Assembly (NCBI RefSeq): GCF_037113415.1
Contig: NZ_CP146608.1
Span: forward strand, 186,001-250,000
Source of the DNA: Devosia sp. XK-2
Lineage (GTDB): Bacteria; Pseudomonadota; Alphaproteobacteria; Rhizobiales; Devosiaceae
Direction: 5' to 3'
Length of the DNA: 64,000 nucleotides
The translations under genes and the position numbers were made by a program. The notes under the pieces are model-generated. The model did not search any database and was not told where the DNA came from. It saw only the letters and a program-made list of their open reading frames with translations. Positions 17,524 to 26,340 of the stretch are shown here, one piece after another; position 1 is the stretch's first letter, and every line of letters starts with the position of its first letter.

Positions 17524-19383
17524 ATGGGTTATCAGTCGATCCCGATCCGCCCGGTGCGGCTGGGAAGCATGGCAGCGACGGCCGAGCCGCGCGCCGATGG
17601 CACCACCATTATTCGCTCGGTAGAGGCCCTGGGCTCCTATCCGCGCGCCATTGTCGATGCGCTGGAGAGCTGGGCGCAAAAGACGCCGGACGCCATTCTG
17701 ATCGCCGACCGGGAAGACGCCGGCTGGCGGGAATTGAGCTACGCCCAGGTCATGGCCCGCATCCCGCCGCTGGCGCAGGCGCTGCTCGATGCCGGCCTGT
17801 CGGCTGAGCGGCCGCTGATCGTGCTTTCGGGCAATGAGATCGAACATTTCCTGCTCGGCATGGCGGCGATTTGGGTGGGCATCCCCTATGCCCCGATTTC
17901 GCCGGCCTATTCCCTGATCTCGACCGATTTCGGCAAGCTGCGGCACATTGCCGGCCTTCTCACCCCGGGCATGATCTATGCCAGCGATGGTGCCCGCTTT
18001 GCCCCGGCCATCGATGCTGTCTTTGCCGGCGACATCCCGCTTGTCGTTCGGACCAATCCCATTGCCGGACGCAAGGTCGGCCTGTTCGACGATCTGCTGC
18101 AGACCCCGGTCACGCCGGCCGTGGCCCAGGCGCATGACGCCATCACGCCCGACACGATTGCCAAAGTGCTGTTCACCTCGGGCTCGACCGGCCTGCCCAA
18201 GGGCGTCATCACCACCAATCGCATGATGGCCTGCAACCAGCAGATGATCCGTCAGGCGTTGGCCTTTCTCGCCGATGAGCCGCCGGTTCTGCTCGACTGG
18301 ATGCCATGGAACCACGTGGCCGGAGGCAGCCATAATACCGGCATCGCCATCTACAACGGCGGCAGCTTCTATATCGACGATGGCCAGCCGACCCCAGCGC
18401 GTTTCGGGCGCACGCTGGAAAATCTCGGCATGGTGCAGCCGACCTTTTTCACCAATGTGCCCAAGGCCTATGAATTTCTCGTCGCGGCCTTTGACGAGCA
18501 CCCCGAAATCCGCCGCAATCTCTTTGCCCGCGTAAAAATTCTTCAATATGCGGGGGCCTCCTTGTCCCAGCATGTCTTTGATGGGCTGGATCGAGCCGCC
18601 AAGACCGAGCTCGGTCAACGCGTCATGATCATCACCGGCTATGGTTCGACCGAAACGGCGCCTTTTGCCTTCACCACGACATGGCCGGTCGAAGAGGCCG
18701 GGCATATCGGCCTGCCCGCGGCGGGCATGAGCATCAAGCTCGTGCCCAATGGCGACAAGACTGAATTGCGCATGAAGGGCCCCAATGTCACGCCGGGCTA
18801 TTGGCGCGATGCCGAAAAGACCGCCGCCGCTTTTGACGAGGAGGGCTTTTACTGCATTGGCGACGCGGTGCGTCAGGCTGACCCGGATGATCTGGGCAAG
18901 GGTTTCGTGTTTGACGGACGCGTGACCGAGGATTTCAAACTCTCGACCGGGACCTGGGTCAATTTTGCCTCGGTGCGGGCCGCCGTGATTGGCGCTTGCG
19001 CGCCACTGATCCGCGACGTGGTACTCACCGGCGCCGACGACAATTTCATCGGCGCCATGATTTTCCCCGATCTGGTGGCTTGTGCGCGGCATGCCGGCCT
19101 GCCGGCAGATGCCGATGCCAGCACCATCATTAGCCACCCCTCGGTTCGCCAGCTTTTCGCCGAGAGCCTGAACGATCTGGCGCAAAGGTCCACCGGCAGT
19201 TCCAACCATGTGGCGCGGGCATTGGTCATGGCCGACTTGCCCGATATCGACAAGGGCGAGGTCACCGACAAGGGCTCGATCAACCAGCGCGCCGTGCGCG
19301 CCCACCGCGCCGACCTGGCGGCGAGCCTTTACGCGGACGAGCCCGGCCCCGAAATTTTCATTCTGCCCCGGAAAGGCGCCTGA
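17524..19383 (+). CDS. fcs: Feruloyl-CoA synthase-type acyl-CoA ligase
   Basis: 619 residues of the AMP-forming ligase superfamily that activate ferulate, p-coumarate or caffeate to CoA thioesters. P-loop LFTSGSTGLPKGVI (~215), the GYGSTETAP block (~375) and the GDAVR/FDGRVTEDFKLSTGTWV region, which replaces the common SGR-D hinge, are as in feruloyl-CoA synthases. The start ATG 17524 follows GAGGAGGAG; a GTG at 17509 would bury that site. It leads a tight operon (thiolase, SDR, thioesterase, hydratase) that can shorten the side chain. A MarR-like palindrome lies just upstream. Exact hydroxycinnamate preference cannot be read from the sequence. Confidence 0.88.
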   Translation: MGYQSIPIRPVRLGSMAATAEPRADGTTIIRSVEALGSYPRAIVDALESWAQKTPDAILIADREDAGWRELSYAQVMARIPPLAQALLDAGLSAERPLIVLSGNEIEHFLLGMAAIWVGIPYAPISPAYSLISTDFGKLRHIAGLLTPGMIYASDGARFAPAIDAVFAGDIPLVVRTNPIAGRKVGLFDDLLQTPVTPAVAQAHDAITPDTIAKVLFTSGSTGLPKGVITTNRMMACNQQMIRQALAFLADEPPVLLDWMPWNHVAGGSHNTGIAIYNGGSFYIDDGQPTPARFGRTLENLGMVQPTFFTNVPKAYEFLVAAFDEHPEIRRNLFARVKILQYAGASLSQHVFDGLDRAAKTELGQRVMIITGYGSTETAPFAFTTTWPVEEAGHIGLPAAGMSIKLVPNGDKTELRMKGPNVTPGYWRDAEKTAAAFDEEGFYCIGDAVRQADPDDLGKGFVFDGRVTEDFKLSTGTWVNFASVRAAVIGACAPLIRDVVLTGADDNFIGAMIFPDLVACARHAGLPADADASTIISHPSVRQLFAESLNDLAQRSTGSSNHVARALVMADLPDIDKGEVTDKGSINQRAVRAHRADLAASLYADEPGPEIFILPRKGA

Positions 19384-19385
19384 AC

Positions 19386-20627
19386 ATGAGCAAAGGCCTT
19401 CGCCTCACCTTCGATGACGCCTGGCTGCTGGGCGGCGCCCGGACCCCCTTCGTGGATTATCGCGGGGCGCTCAGCGCGATTTCACCGATTGACCTGGGCA
19501 TCAAGGCGGCGCGCGCGGCGATTGAAAAGACAGGCGTCAAGGCCGCCGATATCGGCCACACCATAGCCGGCTCCATGGCCCAGGCCTCGTTCGATGCCTA
19601 TGTCACGCCGCGCCATATCGGCCTTTATGCCGGTGCACCCATCGAGGCGCCGGCGCATCTGGTGCAGCGCATCTGCGGCACTGGTATCGAGGTCATCGCC
19701 CAGGCGGCGGATTCGGTCTCGCTCGGACGGGTCGATCTGACCCTGGCCGCTGGCTGCGAATCCATGAGCCGCAATCCCATCGCCGCCTATACCCATCGCA
19801 ATGGCTTTGCCATGGGCCAGGTGGAGTTCAAGGACTTCCTCTGGGAAGCGCTCTATGACCCGGCCGGTTGTGTCAATATGGGCGACACCGCCGAGAACCT
19901 GGCCAAACAGTACAACATCCCCCGCGAGCGGGTGGACCGGTTCGCCGAGCGCAGCTTCAACCGCGCCATTGCCGCGCGGGATGCTGGCATTTTGGCCGAG
20001 GAAATCGTGCCGGTGATCAGCGAGACCTTCGAGATCGACACGCTCGACAAGCGTGGTATCAAGCTGCCGCGCGGCGTCGAGAGCGTCGACACCGATAGCC
20101 ATATCCGTCCCTCGCCCTATGAGGTGCTGGCTAAGCTTCGTCCGGCTTTTGGTGGTGTGCAGACCGGCGGCAATTCGTCGGCCATTGTCGATGGGGCAGG
20201 GGCCGTCCTCGTGGCGTCGGGCGCCTATGCCAAGGCCAATGGCCATAAGCCACTGGCCCGCATTCTTGCCAGTGCCGCTGTCGGCGTGCCGCCCCAGATC
20301 ATGGGCATCGGTCCAGCCCCCGCCATTCGCGCCGTGCTCGAAGTGGCAGGCATGAAGTTCGACCAGATCGATCGCATCGAGATCAACGAAGCCTTCGGCG
20401 CGCAAATTCTGGCCTGCGTGGATGAATTGGGGCTTGATGAAGACAAGCTCAACGTCAATGGCGGCGCCATTGCCATCGGCCATCCGCTCGGTGTTACCGG
20501 CATTCGTCTCGGGCTGACCTTGGCCAATGAACTGAGGCGTTCCGGCACCCGCTATGGCATTGCCTCGGCCTGTATCGGCGGCGGGCAGGGCATTGCCCTC
20601 CTCATCGAAAATCCGGAGGCCGTGTGA
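19386..20627 (+). CDS. Thiolase (acetyl-CoA acyltransferase family)
   Basis: 413 residues. The nucleophilic cysteine is in RICGTGIEV (~97), the His in GGAIAIGHPLGVTG (~360) and the second Cys in ASACIGGGQG (~390). In this operon it should cleave the beta-ketoacyl-CoA from a hydroxycinnamoyl-CoA to acetyl-CoA and an aromatic acyl-CoA such as 4-hydroxybenzoyl-CoA. It begins 2 bases after the fcs stop. Generic fatty-acid or acetoacetyl-CoA roles cannot be excluded from sequence alone, but the neighbours favour the aromatic route. Confidence 0.88.
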   Translation: MSKGLRLTFDDAWLLGGARTPFVDYRGALSAISPIDLGIKAARAAIEKTGVKAADIGHTIAGSMAQASFDAYVTPRHIGLYAGAPIEAPAHLVQRICGTGIEVIAQAADSVSLGRVDLTLAAGCESMSRNPIAAYTHRNGFAMGQVEFKDFLWEALYDPAGCVNMGDTAENLAKQYNIPRERVDRFAERSFNRAIAARDAGILAEEIVPVISETFEIDTLDKRGIKLPRGVESVDTDSHIRPSPYEVLAKLRPAFGGVQTGGNSSAIVDGAGAVLVASGAYAKANGHKPLARILASAAVGVPPQIMGIGPAPAIRAVLEVAGMKFDQIDRIEINEAFGAQILACVDELGLDEDKLNVNGGAIAIGHPLGVTGIRLGLTLANELRRSGTRYGIASACIGGGQGIALLIENPEAV

Positions 20628-21388
20628 TGGATATTGCAGGCAGGACAGCCTTCGTTACCGGTGGTGCCTCCGGGCTTGGTGCCGCCACGGCACGGGCGCT
20701 GGCGGCGTCCGGTGCCAAACTCGGCATTTTTGACCGCGACGCGGCCAAGGGCGAGGTCATTGCCGCCGAGCTTGGCGGCCGGTTCTTCGCCCTCGATGTG
20801 GCCGATGCAGCCAGCGCCGAAGCTGCCGTGTCGGCGGCGGTGACCGCGCTGGGAGCGCCCTCCGTGCTCGTTAATTGCGCCGGCATCGGTACTGCCGGAC
20901 GCATTGTCGGCCGCGATGGCCCGATGGCACTCGACGCCTTTTCCAAGGTCATCAATGTCAATCTCGTCGGCAGCTTCAACATGATGCGGCTTTGCGCCCA
21001 TGCCATGTCGCTGGCCGAAGCCGATGACAATGGACAGCGCGGCGTCATCATTTCGACGGCATCGGTGGCCGCTTTCGAAGGCCAGATCGGCCAGGCCGCC
21101 TATGCTGCATCCAAGGGTGGGATCGTGTCGCTGACCCTGCCGGCGGCGCGCGAATTTGCGCGTTTCGGCATTCGCGTCCTCGCCATTGCGCCCGGCCTGT
21201 TCCTGACGCCCCTGCTCGAAGGCCTGCCACAGGAAACCCAGGACGGGCTGGCCGCTGCCATTCCCAACCCACCGCGCCTGGGCAAACCATCCGAATTCGC
21301 CGATCTGGTCATGGCCATGGTCGGCAATGACTATCTCAATGGCGAAGTGGTGCGGCTGGACGGTGCGCTGCGCATGCAGCCCAAATAG
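20627..21388 (+). CDS. Short-chain dehydrogenase, probable 3-hydroxyacyl-CoA dehydrogenase
   Basis: 253 residues, classical SDR: cofactor loop TGGASGLGAATAR near the start, NCAGIG, then serine and YAASKGG for the catalytic S-Y-K. An acidic residue at the end of strand 2 (FDRD) points to NAD rather than NADP. The SDR resembles 2-methyl-3-hydroxybutyryl-CoA/3-hydroxyacyl-CoA dehydrogenases. The ATG overlaps the thiolase stop (TGATG), with CCGGAGG six bases upstream. In the pathway it would oxidise the 3-hydroxy-3-arylpropanoyl-CoA made by the hydratase. Confidence 0.85.
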   Translation: MDIAGRTAFVTGGASGLGAATARALAASGAKLGIFDRDAAKGEVIAAELGGRFFALDVADAASAEAAVSAAVTALGAPSVLVNCAGIGTAGRIVGRDGPMALDAFSKVINVNLVGSFNMMRLCAHAMSLAEADDNGQRGVIISTASVAAFEGQIGQAAYAASKGGIVSLTLPAAREFARFGIRVLAIAPGLFLTPLLEGLPQETQDGLAAAIPNPPRLGKPSEFADLVMAMVGNDYLNGEVVRLDGALRMQPK

Positions 21389-21396
21389 GAGCCGCG

Positions 21397-21816
21397 ATGT
21401 TCACCAATATCACGCGGGTGGAGATCCAGTTCGGTGACTGCGATCCGGCCGGCATTGTCTATTATCCCAATTATTTCCGCTTCTTCGACAATGCCACGGC
21501 GGCCATGCTCTCGGCGGCCTTTGCCATGCATAAGCGCAACTGGCTGGCCCATTACGGCATTGCCGGCATCCCTATGGTCGATACCGGCGCCCGCTTCATC
21601 CGCCCGTCGAGCTTTGGCGACGTGGTCGAGATCAGAAGCGAAATCACCGACCTCGGCCGCTCGAGCTTTGCGGTGAAACACAGCCTCTTCAAGCACGGCG
21701 AGCTTGCCATCGAGGCCCATGAAAAGCGCGTCTGGGTTGTGCGCGGCGAGGATGGTTCCATCCGTTCGGCGCCGTTGCCGGACGAGGTCCGTGCGCTTCT
21801 GGGCCAGAACACCTGA
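21397..21816 (+). CDS. Acyl-CoA thioesterase, 4-hydroxybenzoyl-CoA type
   Basis: 139 residues of hot-dog fold. The active-site block QFGDCDPAGIVYYPNYFRFFD has the Asp-Pro-Ala-Gly-Ile-Val-Tyr pattern of 4-hydroxybenzoyl-CoA thioesterases, whose Asp is catalytic. It would release 4-hydroxybenzoate or vanillate from the CoA ester formed by the thiolase, giving an end product for the operon. The start has AGGAG five bases upstream. Confidence 0.88.
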   Translation: MFTNITRVEIQFGDCDPAGIVYYPNYFRFFDNATAAMLSAAFAMHKRNWLAHYGIAGIPMVDTGARFIRPSSFGDVVEIRSEITDLGRSSFAVKHSLFKHGELAIEAHEKRVWVVRGEDGSIRSAPLPDEVRALLGQNT

Positions 21817-21836
21817 ATCGAAAAAAGGAAAAATCC

Positions 21837-22607
21837 ATGAGCCAGGATCAGGTGCTGATCGTCGAGCAGAAAGGCGCCATCAGCCATTTGACGCTCAACC
21901 GTCCCGATAAGCGCAATGCCCTTAACGATGACCTCGTGGCGGCGCTTGATGACTTTTTCTCAGCGGTGCCGTCCGAGACGCGCGCCATTGTGGTTTCGGG
22001 CAATGGCGGGCATTTCTCCTCTGGTCTGGACCTTTCGCAACATGTGGCGCGTGAACCCCTGGAAGTGATGGCCCATTCGCGCAATTGGCACCGGGTCATG
22101 GCGCGGATTGCTCAATCGCAGGTGCCGGTGATTGCCGCCATGAGCGGCGCGGTCATGGGCGGTGGGCTCGAATTCGGCGCCGCCTGCCATGTGCGTGTCG
22201 CCGAAGAGACGGTGCGCTTCCAGATGCCCGAAGGACTGCGCGGCATCTTTGTCGGTGGCGGCGGCTCTGTGCGCATCTCCCGCCTGATCGGTCCCGATCG
22301 CCTGACCGAAATGATGCTGACGGGCCGAACCTATTCCGGCATTGAGGGCGAGCGGCTGGGGCTTGCCCATCACGTGGTGCCCGAGGGCCAGGCGCTCGAA
22401 AAAGCGTTTGAGCTGGCCGAGCGCATTGCCAAGAATTCGCCGACCATCAATGGCTTCATCATTCAGGCCATCGCCCAGATCGGCACGATGCCGCCCGAAG
22501 CCGGGCTTTATGCTGAAAGCCTGACCGCGGCATTGAGCCAGACGGGCCCGGATGCCGAAGAGGGGCTGCGGGCCTTTCTCGAAAAACGCCCACCAGTCTT
22601 TCGCTAG
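21837..22607 (+). CDS. Enoyl-CoA hydratase/isomerase family protein
   Basis: 256 residues of the crotonase fold. The first oxyanion-hole block is seen as GHFSSGLDLS (~60-68) and the second as AAMSGAVMGGGLEFGAACHVRVA (~97-120, landmark only). It would hydrate hydroxycinnamoyl-CoA. If it also cleaved the product it would be a feruloyl-CoA hydratase-lyase, but the SDR and thiolase in the same operon suggest a stepwise beta-oxidation. It is the last gene of the operon, followed by a hairpin. Confidence 0.85.
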   Translation: MSQDQVLIVEQKGAISHLTLNRPDKRNALNDDLVAALDDFFSAVPSETRAIVVSGNGGHFSSGLDLSQHVAREPLEVMAHSRNWHRVMARIAQSQVPVIAAMSGAVMGGGLEFGAACHVRVAEETVRFQMPEGLRGIFVGGGGSVRISRLIGPDRLTEMMLTGRTYSGIEGERLGLAHHVVPEGQALEKAFELAERIAKNSPTINGFIIQAIAQIGTMPPEAGLYAESLTAALSQTGPDAEEGLRAFLEKRPPVFR

Positions 22608-22637
22608 GCCGGGCCAGCACCACCAAAGCGCAAAGCA

Positions 22638-22665
22638 AACGGGCGGCGCCTGCGCACCGCCCGTT
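22638..22665. terminator. Bidirectional hairpin between convergent operons
   Basis: A perfect 9-base stem AACGGGCGG / CCGCCCGTT with a 10-base loop sits between the convergent hydratase and substrate-binding protein genes. Confidence 0.7.
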
Positions 22666-22686
22666 CCGTCAGCGGGTTGATGCCGC

Positions 22687-23667
22687 TTACTTCAGCGCGT
22701 CGGTGACCACCGAGGTGTAAGCGCCTTCCGGCGTTGCTTTGATGATCTCCTGGTCGAGTAGGGCCTGCACGGTACGATCGTAAGTGTCCATGTTGAGGGC
22801 CGGGTCAGTGGCGTCGACCAGCTTGGAAACCTCGCCCACCATATAGAGCTGGTGCTCATATTCGGCGGCACCGGTATCGTCCATTTCGACCACGATTTCG
22901 GCGGCTTCTTCCGGGTTTTCCAGGGCATAGGCCCAGCCCTTCATCGAGGCCTTCACAAAGCGGGTATAAGCGTCGACCTTGGCCGGATCGGACAAGGTAT
23001 CCTCCATGACATAGAGACCGTCCTCGAGCAGGTCATTGCCCATATCGGTATAGTTGAAAATGGTCAGATTATCCGGGCCGTAACCGGCATCGAGTGCCTG
23101 ACCATATTCATTATAGGTCATGACCGAGATGCAGTCGGCCTGGCCCTGGATCATGGGCTGAATGTCAAAGCTCTGCTGCAGAACGGTGACGCCGCCTTCC
23201 GATCCATCGGTCGGAATGCCTTCCTTGTTCATCCAGGCAAAGAATGGATATTCATTGCCGAAGAACCAGACGCCCAGCGTGTGACCGGGGAAGTCGGCAA
23301 CTTCCTTGATGCCGGTCTCTTCCGGGCAGATCATCATCAGGCCCGAACGCTTGAAGGGCTGGGCAATATTGACCAATGGCACACCCGATTCACGGGCAGC
23401 CATGCCGGCAGCCATCCAGGTGACGATGATATCGGCGCCACCGCCGGCAATCACCTGTTCCGGGGCAATATTGGGGCCACCGGGCAGGATGGTGACGTCC
23501 AGGTCTTCCTCGTCGTAAAAACCCTTGCTTTCGGCAACCAGATAGCCAGCGAACTGCGCCTGGGTGACCCACTTCAACTGTAGGGTCAGCGCATCGGCGG
23601 CCATGGCGGCCGGCGCGGCCGAGAGCGCCAGAGCGCCAGCCAGCATGCCGGTAATAATCTTCTTCAT
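22687..23667 (-). CDS. NMT1/THI5-type ABC transporter substrate-binding protein
   Basis: 326 residues from the start MKKIITG (23667, GGGAA site), with a signal peptide ending near AMAAD. The mature protein opens with the family pattern LQLKWVTQAQFAGYLVAESKGFYDEE, in which the KW-x-x-QAQF-AG-Y block and GFY-x-E are typical of NMT1/ThiY-like periplasmic proteins that bind pyrimidine or pyrimidine-precursor ligands. It is last in an importer set within the pyrimidine breakdown block, so a pyrimidine base, hydantoin or related ureide is the expected cargo. Confidence 0.88.
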   Translation of the reverse strand: MKKIITGMLAGALALSAAPAAMAADALTLQLKWVTQAQFAGYLVAESKGFYDEEDLDVTILPGGPNIAPEQVIAGGGADIIVTWMAAGMAARESGVPLVNIAQPFKRSGLMMICPEETGIKEVADFPGHTLGVWFFGNEYPFFAWMNKEGIPTDGSEGGVTVLQQSFDIQPMIQGQADCISVMTYNEYGQALDAGYGPDNLTIFNYTDMGNDLLEDGLYVMEDTLSDPAKVDAYTRFVKASMKGWAYALENPEEAAEIVVEMDDTGAAEYEHQLYMVGEVSKLVDATDPALNMDTYDRTVQALLDQEIIKATPEGAYTSVVTDALK

Positions 23668-23686
23668 TCTCGTTCCCTTTTCCCTG

Positions 23687-24796
23687 TTACGCCCGTCCAC
23701 CACGGACAGACGGATGCCAGAAGGTGACGCCCCTCTCGATGAGGGCTACACCTGCATAGAAGGCGGACCCCGCGACCGCAGCAACAGCGATCTCCGCCCA
23801 GACCAGGTCGATGGCGAGACGCCCCACCCCGGTCGAAATCCGGAAGCCCATTCCCACTACGGGCGTTCCGAAGAATTCCGCTACGATTGCGCCGATCAAG
23901 GCCAGAGTCGAGTTGATCTTGAGGGCGTTGAATATGAAGGGGCCCGCAGCGGGGAGCCTGAGCTTCATAAGGGTTTGCCAATAGGAGGCGGCATAGGTGT
24001 GCATGAGGTCGCGCTCGATGGTCGAGGCGGCATTGAGCCCCGCCACCGTGTTGACCAGCATGGGAAAGAAGGTCATGGCGACAACGACCGCGGCCTTGCT
24101 TTGCCAGTCGAAGCCAAACCACATGACCATGATCGGGGCGATGCCGATAATGGGCAAGGCAGACATGAAATTGCCGATGGGCATGACCCCGGCCTTGAGG
24201 AATGGGGAGCGGTCGACCGCGATGGCGACGATGAGCCCGGCGAGACAGCCAATGGCATAGCCCGGCAACACCGATTTGATGAAGGTCTGGACGAAATCGG
24301 CCCAGAGCGTGGGCACTTCGCTGGTGAGGCGCGCCCAGATGGCCGAGGGTGGTGGCAACAGGACCGGTGGCACATTGGCGCCGCGGGTCACCACCTCCCA
24401 CATGACCAGAAGGGCGAGGCCAAAAACCACCGGGATCACCAGACCCGTGCCGGTTTCCGGCAAATCCCCGGCCCGAATTGCACTTGAAAGCCGCTCCACA
24501 AAGAGCCAGGCGAAGGCCCAGGCCGCAAACAGGGCCAGCCAGAAATGCAAGGGCAGGGTCGCATCCGGCGTCAGCGACATTAATAGCGCAGCAGCGCCAA
24601 AAGCGGCCAACAGGCCATCGAGCCAAAGGCTGAACGGCATAGCCAGACGGAGGAGTGAGAGGCCTGCCAGGACAAAATAGCTCGCCATGATCGGCGAGGA
24701 GTCCAGCGTCGGCAGACAGGCGATGAAACCAATCATGCCGGCGCCACCGGCAATGAGGGCAAGATAGAGCTGCAGGCTTGAAAGCGTCCGGCTCAT
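23687..24796 (-). CDS. ABC transporter permease with extra N-terminal helices
   Basis: 369 residues, longer than the ~260 typical of SsuC/TauC-type permeases. The C-terminal ~260 residues hold the core, with the cytoplasmic EAA loop near ATPase contact (AASYWQTLMKLRLPAAGPFIF). The first ~110 residues add about three hydrophobic helices. The ATG at 24796 overlaps the stop of the other permease as ATGA; the upstream extension of the frame has no ribosome site. It pairs with the 288-residue permease to make a heterodimeric channel. Confidence 0.88.
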   Translation of the reverse strand: MSRTLSSLQLYLALIAGGAGMIGFIACLPTLDSSPIMASYFVLAGLSLLRLAMPFSLWLDGLLAAFGAAALLMSLTPDATLPLHFWLALFAAWAFAWLFVERLSSAIRAGDLPETGTGLVIPVVFGLALLVMWEVVTRGANVPPVLLPPPSAIWARLTSEVPTLWADFVQTFIKSVLPGYAIGCLAGLIVAIAVDRSPFLKAGVMPIGNFMSALPIIGIAPIMVMWFGFDWQSKAAVVVAMTFFPMLVNTVAGLNAASTIERDLMHTYAASYWQTLMKLRLPAAGPFIFNALKINSTLALIGAIVAEFFGTPVVGMGFRISTGVGRLAIDLVWAEIAVAAVAGSAFYAGVALIERGVTFWHPSVRGGRA

Positions 24797-25659
24797 GCCC
24801 TGGCCCCCATGCGCGCATTGACCCATTTTTCGGCGCTGCCGACAATGGCGACCAGAACCGCAGCAAGGCCCGCCGCGATAAAGAGGGCCGCCCAGATTTG
24901 GACGGTCTGACCATTATAGGAGCCCGTGAGCAGCCGCACGCCGAGGCCTCCGCCCGAGGCGTTGGAGAGTTCGGCTACGACCGCCCCGATCAGCGAAATG
25001 GCAATGCCCACCTTCATGGACGCGAACAGAAATGGCATGGCGGCAGGCCAGCGCAATTTCCAGAACACCTGCCAGGGGTTGGCGTCATAGGTGCGCATCA
25101 GGTCGAGCTGAATGCCCTCGGGCGAGCGCAGGCCCTTGACCATGCCGACCACGACCGGGAAGAAGCTCAGATACATCGAGATCAGCGCCTTGGGAACAAG
25201 GCCGGTCATGCCGACCGAACCCAGACCCACCACCACCATGGGCGCAACGGCGAGAATGGGAATGGTCTGGCTGGCGACGATCCAGGGCATGAGCGAGCGG
25301 TCTGAGGCGTCATTATGGATGATGGCCACCGCCAGCAGCACGCCCAGCGTGGTGCCGAAGGCAAAGCCCAGCAGCGTCGCCGAAAGAGTGATCCAGCCGT
25401 GATAGGCGAGCGAACGCTTGGAGTTGATGTCGAGCGCCACCGTGGCGTTCCAGATTTCGGAAATGACCTGATGCGGCGCGGGCAGGACTGGCTTGTCCTG
25501 CGCCCAGGTCTGTTGGGCAAACTCAGTAAAGGGCACATCGACCAGATCGGCCCGGGCATTGAGTCGTTCCTGCCAGGGCGCGTTCATGACAATGGCAGCC
25601 GCATACCAGATGGCGATGATGGCGAGGAGAATGGTGAGGACGGGGAGGATGCGGGTCAT
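24793..25659 (-). CDS. ABC transporter permease (SsuC/TauC type)
   Basis: 288 residues, about six membrane segments, with the EAA loop RTYDANPWQVFWKLRWPAAMPFLF. The gene starts within the stop of the upstream gene (ATGA at 25656-25659). Its first 25 bases are an exact copy of the first 25 bases of that upstream gene (see repeat entries). It forms the second half of the importer. Confidence 0.9.
   Translation of the reverse strand: MTRILPVLTILLAIIAIWYAAAIVMNAPWQERLNARADLVDVPFTEFAQQTWAQDKPVLPAPHQVISEIWNATVALDINSKRSLAYHGWITLSATLLGFAFGTTLGVLLAVAIIHNDASDRSLMPWIVASQTIPILAVAPMVVVGLGSVGMTGLVPKALISMYLSFFPVVVGMVKGLRSPEGIQLDLMRTYDANPWQVFWKLRWPAAMPFLFASMKVGIAISLIGAVVAELSNASGGGLGVRLLTGSYNGQTVQIWAALFIAAGLAAVLVAIVGSAEKWVNARMGARA
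25635..25659. repeat. 25-base direct repeat, copy 1 (start of permease gene)
   Basis: Identical to 26141-26165; covers the start codon and first eight codons of the permease gene. Confidence 0.95.
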
Positions 25660-26165
25660 GGCTTGGCGCCTTGGGTGAATCCCACTTCAAGCGCCACTTC
25701 TCTATCGGAATGGGCATCGCGTAGAGTGACTCTGAAGCCAGCTGGGCCAGGCGGATCCTCGGCCGTTATGCCGAAACGAAGGTCAATAAGGGCCGGGTGC
25801 AGGATATTCGGTCCGCGATAGGGGCCGGCGTAGCAGACCTCATTCATCGCTACCTGCTTTGTGCCGGACGGATCAAAGGCCTCGATATTGCAGCGAATTT
25901 CGGCGTGCCCATCTTGCGGTTCGGCATTGCTGAAGATGATCGCTATCGAACCCCAGTCACCGGGAGCAAAATGGGATTTTCCGGAGAACTGCGGGACCTC
26001 TGGCCGCGAGAACATTTCGTACCAGTTCAGATCATCGGTAACGACGACCAGGCCGGTGAACCGGCCATCGCTCTGCTTGTCGAGGCCGCTATCGGCCTGT
26101 TGCGCGCGAACAGGTGCGGTAAGGAGCGTCAGCATAGCGATGAGGACGGGGAGGATGCGGGTCAT
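25656..26165 (-). CDS. Secreted protein of unknown function in the importer operon
   Basis: 169 residues with a signal peptide cut near PVRAQQ. The mature part (~145 residues) has two cysteines (RCNIEAF, EVCYAG) that could form a disulphide, and looks beta-rich. I do not recognise the family. It is co-transcribed with the importer genes, so a periplasmic accessory role is possible. Its N-terminus MTRILPVL is identical to that of the next gene because a 25-base segment including the start codon is duplicated. Confidence 0.75.
   Translation of the reverse strand: MTRILPVLIAMLTLLTAPVRAQQADSGLDKQSDGRFTGLVVVTDDLNWYEMFSRPEVPQFSGKSHFAPGDWGSIAIIFSNAEPQDGHAEIRCNIEAFDPSGTKQVAMNEVCYAGPYRGPNILHPALIDLRFGITAEDPPGPAGFRVTLRDAHSDREVALEVGFTQGAKP
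26141..26165. repeat. 25-base direct repeat, copy 2 (start of secreted-protein gene)
   Basis: Identical to 25635-25659, 506 bases apart; covers the start codon and first eight codons of the secreted-protein gene. Confidence 0.95.
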
Positions 26166-26190
26166 CTTGCTGTCCTCGAGTACGATACGC

Positions 26191-26326
26191 CCGCTCTCCC
26201 CTGAGGGGAGGGGGTTGGGGTGAGGGGTTCAGAGTGTGTCAAATCACCCTTGCTCCCCGGCGGCACTGAACTCCTCACCCGCCGCTGCGCGGCGTCCTCT
26301 CCCCTCAGGGGAGAGGTGATACCGGC
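26191..26326. repeat. Composite palindromic (REP-like) intergenic element
   Basis: Two arms, each centred on a CTCTCCCCT-GAGGGGAG type palindrome (around 26195-26212 and 26301-26321), in inverted order with TGAGG/CCTCA blocks between. Such GC-rich palindromic units are common between genes in this bacterial order. It lies between the ATPase gene and the secreted-protein gene and may end or stabilise transcripts. Confidence 0.75.
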
Positions 26327-26340
26327 ATCCCACACCATCA

